Positions 12,920 to 13,646 of a stretch of DNA of 13,646 nt are shown piece by piece (the stretch's first letter is position 1; every line of letters begins with the position of its first letter). The notes under the pieces were generated by a model. It was given only the letters and a program-made list of their open reading frames with translations. It made no database searches and was not told where the DNA came from. Origin of the DNA: Deltaproteobacteria bacterium (GTDB taxonomy: Bacteria > Desulfobacterota > Desulfobacteria > Desulfobacterales > ETH-SRB1). Location: NCBI GenBank assembly GCA_019309665.1, contig JAFDFV010000025.1:1-13646 (forward strand). The letters run 5' to 3'. The position numbers and the translations under genes are program-made.

Positions 12920-13646
12920 TCAAGACACTCCCGCAATTCTGACAAGTTGCCCCAAAGTCTTTACACCGTTTTCATTCAATATATTGATAAAACGTTGAAA
13001 AAGCAATGCCGTAGACAGGGCGTCGCCAAAGGCGGTGTGACGATCATTGGCGGTAATGCCGAAGTGTACGGCTATGGCGTCAAAGCGTGTATCATGACAG
13101 CTTTCAGGCGCTATGAGTTCTACATCCTCCATGCGCCTGATCCAGGCAGCGACCAGGGCGGTATCGATGACACGGTTCTGAACAGGAAATCCAAAACAAC
13201 TTTGCATGGCATAATTTAGAAATTTCATATCAAAAGAGGCGTGATGGGCTATTATTACATCGCACTCTATATAAGCCAAAAACTTCAAAAGAATATCCGA
13301 AATGTGCGGCCTGGCACTTGCAATGTCCGGCGTAATACCGTGAATAAAGATGGAAGAGGTCGGGATAGAGCCTTTGGGATTGATTAACTCGTAGAAGGCA
13401 TCTCCCAGATGAATCCTGCCCCCTGTCATCCTGACTGCTCCGAGGGAAAGAAGTCGGTCACCTTCTTCGAGGTGGAGACCGGTTGTTTCTGTATCAAAAA
13501 TGACAAAGGAATTATTTGAAATAAGTGTCTCCGGCTGATATGCCTCTTTGACCTCCAATTGTTTGCGAAGGGCTTCGGGCATGTCGTCCCTGCCTGTGTG
13601 CCGGGCATACACCTTTCGCAGATTGATAGTCTTGAGGAAGTTTAAC
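12920..13646 (-). CDS. DEDDh 3'-5' exonuclease (DNA polymerase III epsilon-like), 5' end beyond the window
   Basis: A 3'-5' exonuclease of the DnaQ-like DEDDh family, probably acting on DNA ends in repair or proofreading. The three Exo motifs are visible: ExoI VIFDTETTGL, ExoII VIIAHHASFDMKFL and ExoIII NDRHTAFGDALSTALLF with its catalytic His and Asp. The window-internal GTG at 13612 is not a convincing start: the frame stays open to the edge and reads LNFLKTINLRKVYARHTGRDDM, which looks like real coding sequence, so the gene is marked partial. The C-terminal NGVKTLGQLVRIAGVS is a usual end for stand-alone epsilon-like exonucleases. It precedes the hydrolase gene by 12 bases, and its stop codon overlaps that gene's ribosome binding site. 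Confidence 0.85.
   Translation of the reverse strand, partial: LNFLKTINLRKVYARHTGRDDMPEALRKQLEVKEAYQPETLISNNSFVIFDTETTGLHLEEGDRLLSLGAVRMTGGRIHLGDAFYELINPKGSIPTSSIFIHGITPDIASARPHISDILLKFLAYIECDVIIAHHASFDMKFLNYAMQSCFGFPVQNRVIDTALVAAWIRRMEDVELIAPESCHDTRFDAIAVHFGITANDRHTAFGDALSTALLFQRFINILNENGVKTLGQLVRIAGVS

Overview
The window looks like part of a chromosome from an anaerobic, moderately AT-rich Desulfobacterota (sulfate-reducer-like) bacterium. This is inferred from the anaerobic, early-cobalt-insertion cobalamin gene set, an exported CbiK cobaltochelatase like the periplasmic one known from Desulfovibrio, the CbiE-CbiT and CbiF-CbiG fusions, and intergenic palindromic repeats. No 16S rRNA or other taxonomic marker is present. 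Every supported gene lies on the minus strand, so transcription runs from high to low coordinates.

Right end (13646-12356): a DEDDh-family 3'-5' exonuclease runs off the window edge. Twelve bases later comes an isochorismatase-like cysteine hydrolase. The two are probably co-transcribed and are not obviously linked to cobalamin.

Leader (12303-11902): a TTGACA-type promoter, a cobalamin riboswitch aptamer (B12-box GCCACTG visible), and an intrinsic terminator with a U8 tail about 95 nt upstream of the first gene. This predicts repression of the whole downstream cluster by adenosylcobalamin through transcription attenuation.

Operon (11901 to position 1, continuing off the left edge), in transcription order: exported sirohydrochlorin cobaltochelatase CbiK; a FecCD/BtuCDF-type ABC importer (permease, ATPase, periplasmic binding protein); CbiC; a 94-bp tandem repeat array; CbiL; a nucleoside-recognition/gate-domain membrane protein; CbiD; fused CbiE-CbiT; fused CbiF-CbiG; CbiH; and the first 11 codons of another gene. 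Together the enzymes cover cobalt insertion, all C-methylations (C20, C17, C11, C1, C5/C15), ring contraction and lactone opening, decarboxylation and the final methyl migration, from sirohydrochlorin to cobyrinate. The exception is the precorrin-6A reductase step (CbiJ/CobK). CbiA/CbiP amidation and the lower-loop genes are also absent and may lie beyond the left edge.

Main oddities: the importer permease has a frameshift with about 19 nt missing after its RLPR motif; the partner ATPase has Gln where the H-loop His is expected; CbiH starts 109 nt inside the CbiG reading frame and carries an extra loop; the only cobaltochelatase visible has a signal peptide; and the three longest gaps inside the pathway part of the operon each hold a different palindromic or tandem repeat. 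The array after cbiC is the most unusual non-coding feature, because its terminal palindrome supplies the cbiC stop codon.
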